Assembly: GCA_030161315.1 (NCBI GenBank) | Contig: BSQW01000003.1 | Span: 14,756,001-14,820,000 of the forward strand | Length of the DNA stretch: 64,000 nucleotides | Reading direction: 5' to 3' | DNA from: Eutrema japonicum | Lineage: Eukaryota; Streptophyta; Magnoliopsida; Brassicales; Brassicaceae | Shown: positions 10,504-21,365 of the stretch, one piece after another | Layout: each line of letters opens with the position of its first letter | Position numbering within the stretch: position 1 is the first letter of the stretch | Position numbers and translations under genes: made by a program | The notes under the pieces: generated by a model | What the model was told of the DNA's origin: nothing | What the model saw: the letters and a program-made list of their open reading frames with translations, nothing else | The model's database searches: none

Positions 10504-11396
10504 GCTCATGCGGCAGGCAAACGAACAGACTCTCTGTTAAAGAGAAAAGTCAAACCCACTAAATCAGACCAAATCCCATAAACTAAAAGAGAAAGTAACG
10601 AACTTTAACCAAAATCACAAGAAGAAAATCGCAAAACCCACTTCAAATCAAGCATATCCAATTAACCAGAAAGACAAAACATAAGAGCTACTGAAAAGTC
10701 AAATAGGTTTTCCTTAGTTTCAATAGATCCTCCAAAGGAATCAGAAACATAAAATGAGATAAAAGGAAAAGCGAAGGGATCTATTGAATTCGATGAGAAT
10801 TGGGATGAGAATTGGATTTCAGTTTCTAGAGTTCTAGGATATGAGGATTTGGACTTAAAGCTGAAATGCTCTCTTTCATCAAATGATATTCTAAAAAATT
10901 CTCCCTCTAATAATCAATTTTGTTTTTATTTATTTTAATTCACAAAGTGGTTAAAATCCAAAAAAACCAATCAAAGTCTCCATAATTACAGATCCAACCA
11001 CGATTTGGATCGGATAAAATCAAAATCCAGTGGATTCGGGTCGGGTTATAATAATAAAATTTTCAGAAATTTTGTTTTTCTAACAATTTCGAATTAAAAA
11101 AAAACTCGAGTCAGTGGGATGACTGAGAAAAATGAAGATGTATTAAATAATGTATATGTGATGCATTAAATAATGTATCTTTTCTACTTATATTGTATAG
11201 TATTAATGGAGTTATCTTCTCTAAATACTAAGAGTCAAATCGAATTAATTTAATGCATGAAATTTCAAATTCTGGTTTTGGTAATGCTGATTTTGTTAAG
11301 GGACAACTATATGTTAGTATTTCTGGTTTGTTGTATTACTGGTAATATTAAGAACAATTATATTTTAAATGCATTAAATCATGTCAATTCAATATT
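10504..11396. other. AT-rich intergenic DNA
   Basis: No coding or transposon signal seen. Short near-repeats of a gcattaaataatgtat type occur at 11130-11180. Confidence 0.5.
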
Positions 11397-11433
11397 GTAT
11401 TACTGGTAATATTTGAAAAAACTAAGAGTATTA

Positions 11434-11533
11434 ATGAAGATGCATTCAAGTATTTAAGAACCCCAACCGCACTAACTCACTAAATGAAGATGTATTCAAG
11501 TATTTAAGAATCCTAACCGCACTAACCCACTAA
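11434..11533 (+). repeat. 50-bp tandem duplication
   Basis: Two adjacent 50-bp copies (11434-11483 and 11484-11533) beginning ATGAAGATG differ at four or five bases. They lie in the promoter side of the F-box pseudogene that follows. Confidence 0.85.
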
Positions 11534-11695
11534 AGTCAAATCGAATTAACTTCGAAGAGGGAGTTATCTTCTCTCCAAAGTCTCCAAAGATCACATCTTT
11601 AAGAACACCAACCGTCTATAAAAAAAAATTGGAAAATCAAGAGTCCAAAACTTTATCTTCTCCAAAACATCTAAACCTCCAAAAACTCTCCGAAG

Positions 11696-12181
11696 ATGAA
11701 TAGATTTTCAAAGGGAGCAAGCTCTAGCAGATCAAATTTTCGAAGGGATCAAAATATGGCACCTCCTCACATGCAACTTCTCGATTTTCCTCAACAACTT
11801 CTCCACCGCATCATCTTGTTCCTCGCATGCAACTAATTCCGAGATCTGAAAAGAGCGAAAGCCGTATGCAATATCTTCAAAAGTGTGATCGAGGAAGATA
11901 TTTTATTCAAGGAAGTGGACATGTTCGCCATGGCAGACCAGGACTGGTACGTCCCTCTCCCTCCACTCACTCAGTTCAGGCTTCGGTGTTTGGAGCTTAG
12001 AAATCCCTCCGCCTTTTTCATGAGAGGTATGTGGGAGTACTTCTGCAACGGTCACTTGGAAGAAGGCTTGGAGTCCATCATATTTGCGGCTGGAAAAGGC
12101 TATGATGAGGCTAAATATACTTACGCAATGATACGGAGAATAATGACTCCGCATTCTGTAAGTGATTCTCCAATCATCAAT
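11696..12181 (+). pseudogene. F-box protein pseudogene, copy 1, 5' part (At2g35280-like)
   Basis: The start is ATG 11696 (MNRFSKGASS), 47 bases after a CCAAAAC-rich leader. The F-box follows at about residue 26 (LLDFPQQLLHRIILFLACN), but the next codon is TAA at 11834-11836 where copy 2 has a serine codon. After the stop the frame continues (FRDLKRAK, FKSVIEEDI, RLRCLELRNPSAFF, YTYAMIRRIMTPHS) until the chromovirus insertion at 12182. F-box proteins recruit substrates to SCF ubiquitin ligases. The gene resumes at 19441. It is inactivated twice, by the nonsense codon and by the insertion. Confidence 0.85.
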
Positions 12182-13143
12182 TGGTGTAAGCCTCAATGGT
12201 GAGAACTTAACCGGGATAGAGATGGAGCTAAAGACAGGCGGTCGCCCTCTCCTTTAGCAGATTGATGATTGAAGATGGAGGTGACTTGACACGATGGCGG
12301 TCGCTTCTCTCGTGTGGAGTCTAGTGAATGAAAGGATGGTGGAGTGAATACATGAAACAAAGGGGAGGTTACTCTCTGATACGGTGCAAAGGCCTTGGTT
12401 TATTCGAATCACACGAACAAGACAAGAACAAGAAGAGAAATCGCTTCTCTCAAGAACTAGGGGAAGTGCGGCGTTTTATTGATAATCAATAGTAACCAAA
12501 TATACAAGCTGCAAGAGAACCTTATAATGGCTCATCAGCTAGGGGACCCTTAGGTCAAAGTAAAAACGCAAAATAAAACAGAAAAATGGAAAACCCGCAT
12601 CCTTAGTCTAAAACAAAAGTGCATCGTTTCATTAAAGCAAGAAAAGAAAACTAAGGCCGCGAGGCTTAAACTAATTGTTTGTCGTCGTTTTGAAACGGTC
12701 CTTAGTTGTTGGAGAGGCTGGAATCACCTGCAAAGACAGTATATAATGTAAACAACTTACATTGAGGTGGTGATTTCCGAGATAGTGCATGAGGAGCTTT
12801 TGAAGACGACTTTGGCTCCAGTGCGTTCCGGCTAAGTTTTCCTCGGCTAACTTTCCCCCGGGGGAATTTGCTTTGGATAAATTCCTCTCGGCTACATTTT
12901 CCTCTGGTAAAAAATGCTTCGGCTAAGTTTCTTTCAATTAAATTTTCTTTGGCAAGAATTGTCTCGGCTATTTTTGTCTCGGATATTTCTTGAAAATAGT
13001 CGTATGGTCCTAAGGAGTTGATGAAAGCATGCACAGCAATTCCAAACTTCCTTTTGAATTTCTTATCCTTTGAACGGGTCATTGGTCCTTCTTGGACTGT
13101 GGGCACCTGCCTTGGGTCAGCATTAGAGTCGGTGTCCTCATCA
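12182..13143 (-). repeat. 3' LTR of the chromovirus (962 bp, internally deleted)
   Basis: It pairs with 17960-19435. On the minus strand it begins TGATGAGGACACC and ends GCTTACACCA. Relative to the 5' LTR it lacks the section corresponding to about 18630-19107, with the break at a short CGG match. The remaining sequence is very similar. It contains the 3' end of the pol frame (PMTRSKDKKFKRKF). Confidence 0.9.
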
Positions 13144-13160
13144 TTCCCTCCCTCTTCAAG
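13144..13160 (-). promoter_or_regulatory. Polypurine tract of the chromovirus
   Basis: On the minus strand CTTGAAGAGGGAGGGAA immediately precedes the TG of the 3' LTR. Confidence 0.8.
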
Positions 13161-14608
13161 AGGTTTTGACCTCAAAATTGGATCTCATGCGTCATAAAAA
13201 GATAGATCAACAACATTAAAGGTATGTGAGATATTAAACTCACCTGGTAGCTCTAGCCTATAGGTATTGTCATTGATTTTGGCTAGTATTTTGAATGGCT
13301 CATCGCCTCTTGGGGCGAACTTGGAGGCACGCTTGTCAGGGAACCTTTCTTTTCTCATGTTTAGCTAGACCCAATCTCCTGGTTCAAACGTGAGTTCCTT
13401 CCTGTCTTTGTCATGGCTCCTCTTGTATCCCTCGGTTTTCTTCTCAATATTAGCCTTAGCCTTCTCATGCAACTTCTTGATGAGCTCAGCACGCCTAAGG
13501 CCGTCTTGGTTAACTTGTTCTATTTGCGGAATTGGCACTAAATCTACTGGAGACAGAGGGTTAATTCCATAGACGATTCAAAGGGGGATATCTTGGTGGC
13601 CGAATGAACATCCCTATTATATGCAGACTCTATGAATGGAATGCAATCAAGCCATGTTTTCATTACCAAGAGTATCTCTAAGTAAAGTTTCAAGCGTACG
13701 GTTTACCACTTCCGTCTGCCCATCCGTTTGAGGGTGGCATGTGGTAGAAAAGAGGAGCTTGGTTCCTAGATTCCTCCACAAGGTTCTCCAGAAGTGACTC
13801 AAAAATTTCGTGTCAAGGTCAGATACTATGGTCCTTGGGATCCCATCTAGGCGCACCACCTCCTTGAAGAACAAATTAGGAATTTGGGTTGCATCATTGG
13901 TCTTGTCACACGGGATGAAGTGTGTCATCTTAGAGAACCGGTCCACAACAACAAAGATTGAATCTTTGTGTCGGATCTTGGGCAGTCCGAAAACGAAGTA
14001 CATAGAGATATCTACCCATGGGGCGTTAGGAATATGTAAAGGGAGATAAAGACCATGTTGATGTGACCTAGATTTAGCTTTGTGGCATTGCACGCATCTA
14101 GAACATAATCTCTCCACGTCTTTCTTGAGGTGAGGCCAATAGAAGTGATCTTTCACTACGGCTAAGGTCTTGTCTACACCGAAATGTCCCATTAACCCTC
14201 TTCCGTGTGCTTCATTAAGCCTTAGCTCCCTCATTGATCCATTCGGAATACACAAACGTTTATTTTTAAAAAGAAAACCATCTTGGAGATAGAATGAACC
14301 GTATATTCCTTTGCCATGATGTTTGTAACAATCTCCAAGCTCATGATTATCTTTGTAGAGATCTTTGATGTGCTCAAATCCTAGCACTTTGGCCTCCATT
14401 GTTGCAATGAGAGCATGCCTCCTAGAAAAGGCATCGACTACTACATTTCCTTTGCCCTTTGTATTTGATGACGTTGGGAAACGTCTCTACAAACTCAAAC
14501 CACTTTGCATGTCTTCTTTTGAGTGATGTATGTCCTCTCAGATGTTTAAGAGTTTCATGATTCGTGTGAATGATGAACTCTTTAGACAGTAAATAGTGTT
14601 GCCAAGTT
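13144..14608 (-). pseudogene. Chromovirus RNase H end, integrase and chromodomain-like region
   Basis: The longest piece (13647-14399) has the integrase zinc finger (H-H-C-C ending CSRCVQCHKAK), the core with DRFSKMTHF and SDLDTKFLSHFW, and CHPQTDGQTEVVNRTL. In this copy the usual DRD of the core reads DLD. A frameshift near 13650 moves the frame to the segment with FIESAYNRDVHSATK, then GDWV with an in-frame stop near 13367, and the domain EPFKILAKINDNTYRLELPG typical of chromovirus C-termini. The frame then passes into the LTR. Integrase inserts cDNA; the chromodomain-like tail targets heterochromatin in related families. Confidence 0.88.
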
Positions 14609-14610
14609 TC

Positions 14611-16064
14611 CTAGGCCCAGACGAGAGCATATAGCTCTTTGTCATAATTTGGATAGTTAAGTGTGGCTCCGCTTAGTTTCTCACTAAAGAATGCTACTGG
14701 TCTCTTTCTTTGGTGTAGCACAGCCCCAATTCCTAAACCAGAGGCATCGCATTCTACTTCAAACATTTCATCAAAGTCGGGTAAAGCAAGAACCGGTGCT
14801 TGAGTGAGCTGTTCTTTGAGGCTGTTGAAAGCAGCTTCTTGAGCTGTCCCCCATGAGAATGGCACATTCTTTTTGATCAAAGCTGTGACTGGGGCAACAA
14901 CGGTGCTAAAATCCTTTACAAATCGCTGGTAGAAGCTTTCTAGGCTGTGAAATCTAACATGTCCTATAGTCGTCGGTGTGGGCCAATCACTTATGGCTTT
15001 GATCTTTTTTTTGTCTACTTGTAGTCCATGTTCACTTACTACAAAGCCTAAGAACACAAGTTGATTAGTACAAAAGGTGCACTTCTTAAGGTTAGCATAA
15101 AGGCCTTCCTGCGAAGTGATTTAAGCACTAGTTCTAGGTGATTGAGATGACCATGTAGGTTCTTACTATATATAAGTATATCATCGAAATAAACAACTAC
15201 GAATTTACTTTTATAAGCACGCAGAACCTGGTTCATCAGTCGCATGAAGGTGTTTGGTGCATTAGTCAAGCCAAAAGGCATAACTAACCACTCATACAAA
15301 CCTTATTTGGTTTTGAAAGCTGTTTTCCACTCATCTCCTTCTCGCATCCTGACTTGGTGGTAGCCACTTAGTTCATCCAGCATGTTGTCTAAGCGTGGAA
15401 TGGGGTGCCGGTATTTGATGGTAATGTTGTTGATAGCTCGGTAGTCCACACACATTCTCCAAGTGCCGTCTTTCTTTGGCACTAACAGCACGGGCACTAC
15501 ACAAGGGCTGAGACTCTCCCTTATGTAGCCCTTGTCTAGCAAGTCTCGCAATTGCTTCTCTAGCTCCTTGGTTTCTTTATTAGGTAAGGCAGAGCCTGGA
15601 ACAAGGTCTATCTGATGCTCTATCCCTCTGATGGGAGGCAAGCCTGGAGGATTTTCCTCGGGGAATAGATCCTTGAACTTGTTTAGCAAGGCATCTACTT
15701 CGGGTGGCAAGTCTAGGTCTTTAAATCTTGTGCTTAGACATTCTTTAAAGAGCATTAGCAACATAGTGCCCTTGGCACTCATAGTACGGTTTAAATCACC
15801 ATTAGTTATGTATAGGTTAGAACCACTTACCTTGGTCTCCTTGCTCATTCTGGTTTGAAGTTCATGCACTTCTGTTGGGCTTAGATGGGCCAAGTTATGC
15901 TTACGTTCCTTGTGCATAAAGGAATAGTATTGTGTCCTCCCATTGTGAATGGTTGCTCTATCAAATTGCCATGGTTTCCCCAACAGGAGATGGCCAGCTT
16001 GCATTGTAACCACGTCGCAAAGCACCTGATCTTGATATTTGTTTATGCTAAAGGGAACAGTCAC
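14611..16064 (-). pseudogene. Chromovirus reverse transcriptase-RNase H, broken
   Basis: The segments are 15303-16064 (PR-RT linker; RT start VPVLLVPKKDGTWRMCVDYR), 15048-15299 (LYEWLVMPFGLTNAP, VVVYFDDILIYSK with catalytic FDD) and 14611-15057 (connection domain and RNase H start, VECDASGLGIGAVL). A TAA at 15303 replaces a tyrosine codon in KTKYGLYEW, a frameshift near 15105 separates the next pieces, and a TAG at 14611 ends the RNase H piece. The polymerase motif survives but no full-length protein can be made. Confidence 0.9.
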
Positions 16065-16082
16065 TTGCTCCGTTACCTTGAG

Positions 16083-17492
16083 CTATGTGGTGTCATTGAG
16101 CCATTGTAGCCTGGATGGCCTGGAGTGCTTAACTTTCTCCAATCCTAACATGTCTACCATAAACTTGCTAGCCACATTAGCACAAGAGCCTCCATCTATT
16201 ACAAGGTTACATACCTTGCTATTGATAATGCATCGCGTGTGGAACAAGTTTTCTCTTTGGACTTTCTCCTCAGGTTGAATCAGCAAACTAAGGACTCTCC
16301 TAGTCACTAACAGATCTCCAGTGTATGGATATTCAATATCGTCCCCAACTTCATCGGTTTCTTCCTCCATCTCATCTTGAGACTCATAGCCTCCGCTTGC
16401 TGTGATGATAATCACTCTTTGGTTTGGGCAATCTCTAGCATAGTGTCCTCTCCCCTGACATTTGAAACATGTAATGTCACGAGCTCTAACTTGACTAGTG
16501 TTAGAGAAATTACCTTGTTCTGGCCTATATGACTTAGGGAAGTCATTGGTTTTGCCCTTGAACCGAGAATCGATCTCAACAGCTTTGCCCTTATCCATTG
16601 GCCTGTTGATGTTGCTTGCTTGCCAAGGCTGACCCTTGTTTCGGCTAGCATGAGATGTCTTACGCTTGATTTGTTGCTCCACTTGTACTGATAGGTGCAA
16701 CAGCTCATGGAGCCCGCTGTATCTTGCTCTTTCCACCTTCCGGGCTATTCTCTCATGTAGTCCGTCTACGAATTGAGCCATCAGCGCCTCCTCAGACTCC
16801 TCTAAATGCAATGAGTTCATCAGCTTCTCAAATTCCTCAAAATATACCTCTACCGTCATGTTGCCTTGTGCTAACTTCCTAAAACGTTTTTGGAGGTCAC
16901 GGTGATAATGCTCAGGAACATACCTTAGTCTTAGGAGGTATTTCATGTCATGCCATGTTTGGATGGGTCCAAAAAGTTGCCTCCTTCTTTCGGCAACGGT
17001 TCTATCCCACCAAGCTAGTGCATTCTCCGTGAGCTGAGTCGCTGCCAAGGCAACTCTCTTTTGCTCTCCATAGCCATAGCTCTCATAGATATACTCAAGA
17101 CGTCTCTCCCAATCCAGATACACTTCTGGGTTTGATTTGCCTACGAAAGTAGGGGGAGTCAATTTAATCTCATGATTACCTTCCCTTGGCTCACGATCTC
17201 GTGGCCGGTTTCCCCTTAGAAGATCTAGCCTCCTCTGGTTTTGGAACCTCAGTGGGTCCGATGGAGGGTCATCTTCCATCTCCGGCATGCTGTCATCGTC
17301 TTCGTCTTGCTGGTCATGTTTTTGAGGAGCCGGCTCATTCCTCCTAGCTTGAGGAATAGCTCTCTCGGGAGCTCTCGGCAGAGGGTTCTCAAGTTGGCCA
17401 AGACGCTGCCCAAATCCCCTTAGCTCCTATCTCATGACAGTAAGCATATGTAAGATAGCATTTTGAGGTGCGTTGTTTGCTTCCACTCCCAT
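16083..17492 (-). pseudogene. Chromovirus gag-protease
   Basis: The probable original start is ATG at 17490-17492 (MGVEANNAPQN), with a nonsense codon at 17427-17429; the long open part starts at 17288. The Gag capsid domain spans about residues 40-200 of that part (FVGKSNPEVYLDWERRLEY), followed by one CCHC zinc knuckle (CFKCQGRGHYARDC) and a retropepsin-like site reading VIDGGSCANVAS. The frame stops at a TAG (16083-16085) and resumes in the same frame, consistent with a CAG-to-TAG change. Confidence 0.9.
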
Positions 17493-17944
17493 ATCTAATA
17501 GCCTAAGTGCCTTGAACTTACTAAAAAAACAACAATGCGTCAAAAGCAACGAGTGTAATAAACTATAGCTTGGACAGGAGTTGAACAATTTTCTAGACCC
17601 TAATAAAATTACTAGGTGATCTAACAATGTTCTAAATTCTATACGCAGCACCAATTAATTTAAAGACAAGTCCAAAAATTGTTTTGGAAATTTTCTTTAA
17701 CCCTAGTCGGACGATATGCAAGTTTTACTTTTTTTTTTCTTATGCAAACTAGAATCGAACTAAACAAGATTCAACTAAAACGTATTTTTATTGCTTTTCT
17801 TAATCAAAACATGAACTAAGAATACGAACTAACAAACCTAACTAATTTTTTTTGTTTTCTTTTCTTTAGGCTAGTCGACTAACAACCTAAGCGAATGCAA
17901 GCAAGTAAGATAGTACGGTAAGATAAACCAAAGGCAGAACCCTT
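17493..17944 (-). other. Chromovirus 5' leader between primer site and gag
   Basis: AT-rich non-coding leader. No other signal seen. Confidence 0.6.
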
Positions 17945-17957
17945 GGCTCTGATACCA
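17945..17957 (-). promoter_or_regulatory. Primer binding site (initiator-Met tRNA type)
   Basis: On the minus strand TGGTATCAGAGCC begins two bases after the end of the 5' LTR. This is the standard plant site complementary to the 3' end of initiator methionine tRNA. Confidence 0.92.
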
Positions 17958-17959
17958 GA

Positions 17960-19435
17960 TGGTGTAAGCCTCGGTGGTGAGAACTTAACCGGGATAGAGA
18001 TGGAGCTAAAGACAGGCGGTCGCCCTCTCCTTTAGCCGATTTATGATTGAAGATGGAGGTGACTTGACACGATGGCGGTCGCTTCTCTCGTGTGGAGTCT
18101 AGTGAATGAAATGATGGTGGAGTGAATACACGACACAGAGGGGAGGTTACTCTCTGATACGGTGCAAAGGCCTTGGCTTATTCGAATCACACGAACAAGA
18201 CAAGAAAAAGAAGATAAATTGCTTCTCTCAATAACTAGGGGAAGTGCGGCGCTTTAGTGATAATCAAAAGTAACCAAAGATACAAAGTGCAGGGGAACCT
18301 TATAATGGCTCGTCAGCTAGGGGACCCTTAGGTCAAAGTAAAAACACAAAACACAAGAAACAAGAAAAAAACGCAAAATAAAACAGAAAAATGGAAAAAC
18401 CGCATCCCTAGTCTAAAACAAAAGTGCATCGTTTCATTAAAGCAAGAAAAGGAAACTAAGGCCGCGAGGCTTAAACTAATTCCCATTCGTCGTTTTGAAA
18501 TTTTCCTTAGTTGTTGGAGAGGCTGGAATCACCTGACAGTATATAATGTAAACAGTTTACATTGAGGTGGTGATGTCCGAGATAGTGCATGAGGAGCTCT
18601 TGAAGATGACTTTGGCTCCAGTGCGTTCCGTGGGTGCAGTTATTTGGGGAAATCTTCTAGAGGGTCTTCATGATCAGAGAAACCTTTATCTTCAAGTCCT
18701 TTCAGTCCCTCAGCTACAGTCTCTTCTTCTTGCCTCTTTTGGTTCTTCTCGGGTGAATGACTTGTTGTGGAAGTAACACGAGGTCCCTTTGCTCCCTTTG
18801 CTCCCTCCTTGGATTCTTGAGCTCCTGGTCCTGTCAAGAAGTTAAGCATACCTTTGGGATCATCAGGAGATGTCCTGCTTAGGCTCAATTGGCTGAATTC
18901 ATCGGCAAGTCCTTCTTTGGCTTCGAGGGGGTCTTCGGGTGGCTGGTTAGAGAGCTCCTTGAGTTATGCATCTTCAAAGGGGAAACTGCATGACCAGTTA
19001 GTCATAAAATAGTCACTTGGACGAGAGAACTTACCTCCCTTGGTGGTGACCAGATCGTTTGGATTGGTCTTTGGCTCAAGATTATTTCTCTCGGCTAAAA
19101 CTACTTCGGCTAAGTTTTCCTCGGCTAACTTTCCCCCGGGGGAATTTGTTTCGGCTAAATTCCTCCCGGCTACATTTTCCTCGGGTAAAAATGCATCGGC
19201 TAAGTTTCTTTCGGCTAAATTTTCTTTGGAAAGAATTGTCTCAGCTATTTTTGTCTCGGCTATTTCCATCTCGGCTATTTCTTGAAAAGATTCGTCTGGT
19301 CCTAAGGAGTTGATAAAAGCTTGCACAGCAGTTCCAAACCTCCTTTTGAGTTGCTTAGCCTTTGAACGGGTCATTGGTCCTTCTTGGACTGTGGGCACCT
19401 GCCTTGGGTCAGCATTAGAGTCGGTGTCCTCATCA
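17960..19435 (-). repeat. 5' LTR of the chromovirus (1476 bp)
   Basis: Full-length LTR with TG...CA ends on the minus strand, directly next to TSD tcaat. Its outer part carries a 15-bp-periodic tract (about 19080-19290). The inner part includes a further open stretch at 18640-18888 on the minus strand. Confidence 0.92.
18964..19435 (-). CDS. LTR-encoded polyprotein tail with pentapeptide-like repeats
   Basis: Inside the LTR a minus-strand frame, open across the whole outer third, starts with SNADPRQVPTVQEGPMTRSK, the usual basic tail of chromovirus polyproteins, then KQLKRRFGTAVQAFINSL. From about 19285 it becomes a five-residue repeat (EIAEM EIAET KIAET; then NLAER NLADA, NVAGR NLAET, KLAEE NLAEV VLAER), about 13 units. 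The underlying DNA repeats with a 15-bp period. In the 5' LTR the frame is intact; in the 3' LTR, where it would be the true pol end, a frameshift and deletion break it. Its function is unknown; it is not needed by known chromoviruses. Confidence 0.65.
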
Positions 19436-19440
19436 TCAAT

Positions 19441-19697
19441 AGTTTTAGCAGGGATTTCTATACCCAAACACGGAGGAAGATCAATGAAGCAGGGAACATT
19501 ATCGCTTGGGGAGTGGAGACCCCACCATTGTTACAAGAATAACTCGATCTAATCAGTTCCGCTCCCCTCTATTCTTGCAAGTGTGCTCCTTACACTCCAG
19601 TGGGCTATGGTTATGTTAATGAGTTCGATGAGAGAGTTAAAGGAGGAAGAGCAATGCGTGATCGGTGTTTCTGGATCATACAATCTTTATCTTTCTC
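19441..19697 (+). pseudogene. F-box pseudogene copy 1, 3' part
   Basis: This continues the gene interrupted at 12181; the sequence beside the TSD matches copy 2 (LSRDFYTQTRRKI, then QCAPYTPVGYGYVNEFDERV, CFWIIQSLSFS). A TAA after ELLQE near 19540 and other changes break the frame. The end runs straight into the start of copy 2 near 19697 with no intergenic spacer. Confidence 0.8.
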
Positions 19698-19745
19698 CGA
19701 AGATGAAGAAATTTTCAAGGGGATCAAACTCCGGCTCCTCCTCGC

Positions 19746-20452
19746 ATGCAACTTCTCGATTTGCCTCAACAACTTCTCCACAACATCATCTTGTTCCTCG
19801 CATGCAACTCCTTCAGAGATCTGCATAGAACGAAATTGGTATGCAAGATCTTCAAGAGTGTGATCGAGGAAGATATCTTCTTTAAAGAAGTGGATTTGTT
19901 CCCCATGGGCGACCCGGACTGGTACCAACATCTTCCTCACCTCACTAAGTTCAGGCTTCGGTGTTTGGAGCTTGGAAATCCATCCGCCTTTTTCATGAAA
20001 GGTCTGTGGGAGTACTTCTACAACGGTCACTGGAAGAAGGCTTGGAGGAGATCAGAGTTTCGGCTGAAAAAGGCTACGATTTGGCTATATACACTTACGC
20101 AATGATACGGAGAATAATGACTCCTCATTCCGTAAGTGATTCTCCACTCATCAATAATCTTAGCAGGGATTTCTATACCCAAACACGGAGGAAGATCGAT
20201 GAAACAGACAACAGTTTCGCTTGGGCAGTGGAGAGTCCACCATTGTTCGAAGAAAAAATAGATCTAATCGGTATTGTTCCCCTCCAGTATTGTCAGTGTG
20301 CTCCTTACACTTCAGTGGGTTATGCTAATGAGTTCGATGAGAGAGTTAAAAGAGGAAGAGGAAGTCCAATGTATGATCGTTGTTTCTGGATTATACAATC
20401 CCTTTCTTTCAGTCAAGTAGTTTTGAGGAAATTTTTTAATTGGCCACATTGA
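19746..20452 (+). pseudogene. F-box protein pseudogene, copy 2 (At2g35280-like)
   Basis: ATG 19746 opens MQLLDLPQQLLHNIILFLAC, the F-box, then FRDLHRTKLVCKIFKSV and RLRCLELGNPSAFFMKG. A one-base deletion near 20031 (ggtcactgg here, ggtcacttgg in copy 1) shifts the frame. The correct continuation (EEGLEEIRVSAEKGYD ... IIQSLSFSQ) is readable in the next frame to 20452. The normal N-terminal extension seen in copy 1 is out of frame here. Only this deletion separates it from a nearly complete ORF. Confidence 0.82.
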
Positions 20453-20454
20453 AA

Positions 20455-20645
20455 AACTATGTAATGAACCGTTTAGATATCATTTGAAGTTATTGTGATA
20501 CTAGAGATACTATGAACAACTATGTAATGATCCGTTTAGATATTATTTGAAGTTATTGTGATACTAGAGATACTAGAGATCATACTGGTTATTATTTGAA
20601 GTTATTGTGAATGTTGAAATACTAGAGATACTATGAAAAACTATG
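20455..20645 (+). repeat. 63-bp tandem repeat, about 2.5 degenerate units
   Basis: Units start at about 20461 and 20524 (GTAATGAWCCGTTTAGATAT) and share GAAGTTATTGTGATACTAGAG. A third diverged unit follows. The nearby 37-bp block at 20666-20702 is identical to 11397-11433 upstream of F-box copy 1. Confidence 0.75.
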
Positions 20646-20819
20646 CTTTAGATGATTTAGATACAGTATTACTGGTAATATTTGAAAAAACTAAGAGTAT
20701 TAACGAGGAGAGTGTAGGCACAAAAGTTGATACAACGATACTAGAGATACTATGAACAACTATAAATACTTCGAAATAAAAAGAACAACAAACCCCAAAC
20801 TAAACCATCCAAGAATCAT

Positions 20820-21357
20820 CCTCATTTTCATCCTCTCCATTATCTCCATCTCGAGCTTCATTTGAACTTTCTCAAGCATCTTTTCAAGTTGTTTGTTAGT
20901 CTCTGGAGTTATCTCTTTAAGCTCCTTCTCAATCATCTTTTCAAACTGTTTGTTAGTCCCCCGTCTCTGAAGTTATCTCTTTAAGCTCCTGTTCAACCTT
21001 GGCGAATTTGATTTCCAATGAATCAATCGCGTTCAAACATACCTCATCAACCCATTTGAAGACATGGTTATCATTCTTAAGCTACAAATAGAAAAAAAAC
21101 CATTCACAACCATAAGACGGATAAGACTCACACACAACAAATCACAAGCAAGGTACAACAAATCAAAACGTTTTCAAATTACCTTCTTTGCTACAGCATA
21201 ACCACAACGGAAGTATCTCCGGTAAGGATTGTTGTCGGATTTGGATATCAACGCCAAAATTTCCTCACCACACCAACATCTATTTGGCACACCAACAACT
21301 CTTCCACTTCTTGGACGAGCACTTGATGATCCAATCGAACCTGTAGCTCCAGACATT
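20820..21357 (-). pseudogene. GRF zinc-finger protein (At4g04775-like), probably decayed
   Basis: Exon 1 (21184-21357) encodes MSGATGSIGSS, then GVPNRCWCGEEILAL and NPYRRYFRC, the C-x-C...C pattern of the GRF zinc finger. After an intron of about 100 bases, exon 2 starts LKNDNHVFKWVDEVCLNAID, the expected partner, then a coiled-coil segment (KVEQELKEITSE). About 7 extra bases near 20967 shift the frame. Beyond them the coiled-coil unit is repeated (KELKEITPETNKQLEKM). Such proteins are common in Arabidopsis next to transposons; their role is unknown. Confidence 0.6.
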
Positions 21358-21365
21358 CTGCACAA

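Larger units (their letters stand above)
12182..19435 (-). mobile_element. Ty3/gypsy chromovirus (CRM-like), full structure but defective
   Basis: The element is flanked by TSD tcaat (12177-12181 and 19436-19440) inside F-box copy 1. Reading on the minus strand it has a 5' LTR (17960-19435), an initiator-Met-type primer site, gag-protease, RT-RNase H, integrase with a chromodomain-like end, a polypurine tract and a 3' LTR (12182-13143). The pol frame runs into the 3' LTR, as described for CRM-clade chromoviruses. At least four in-frame stops and three frameshifts are visible. The LTRs differ by a deletion of about 0.5 kb in the 3' copy. Confidence 0.92.
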
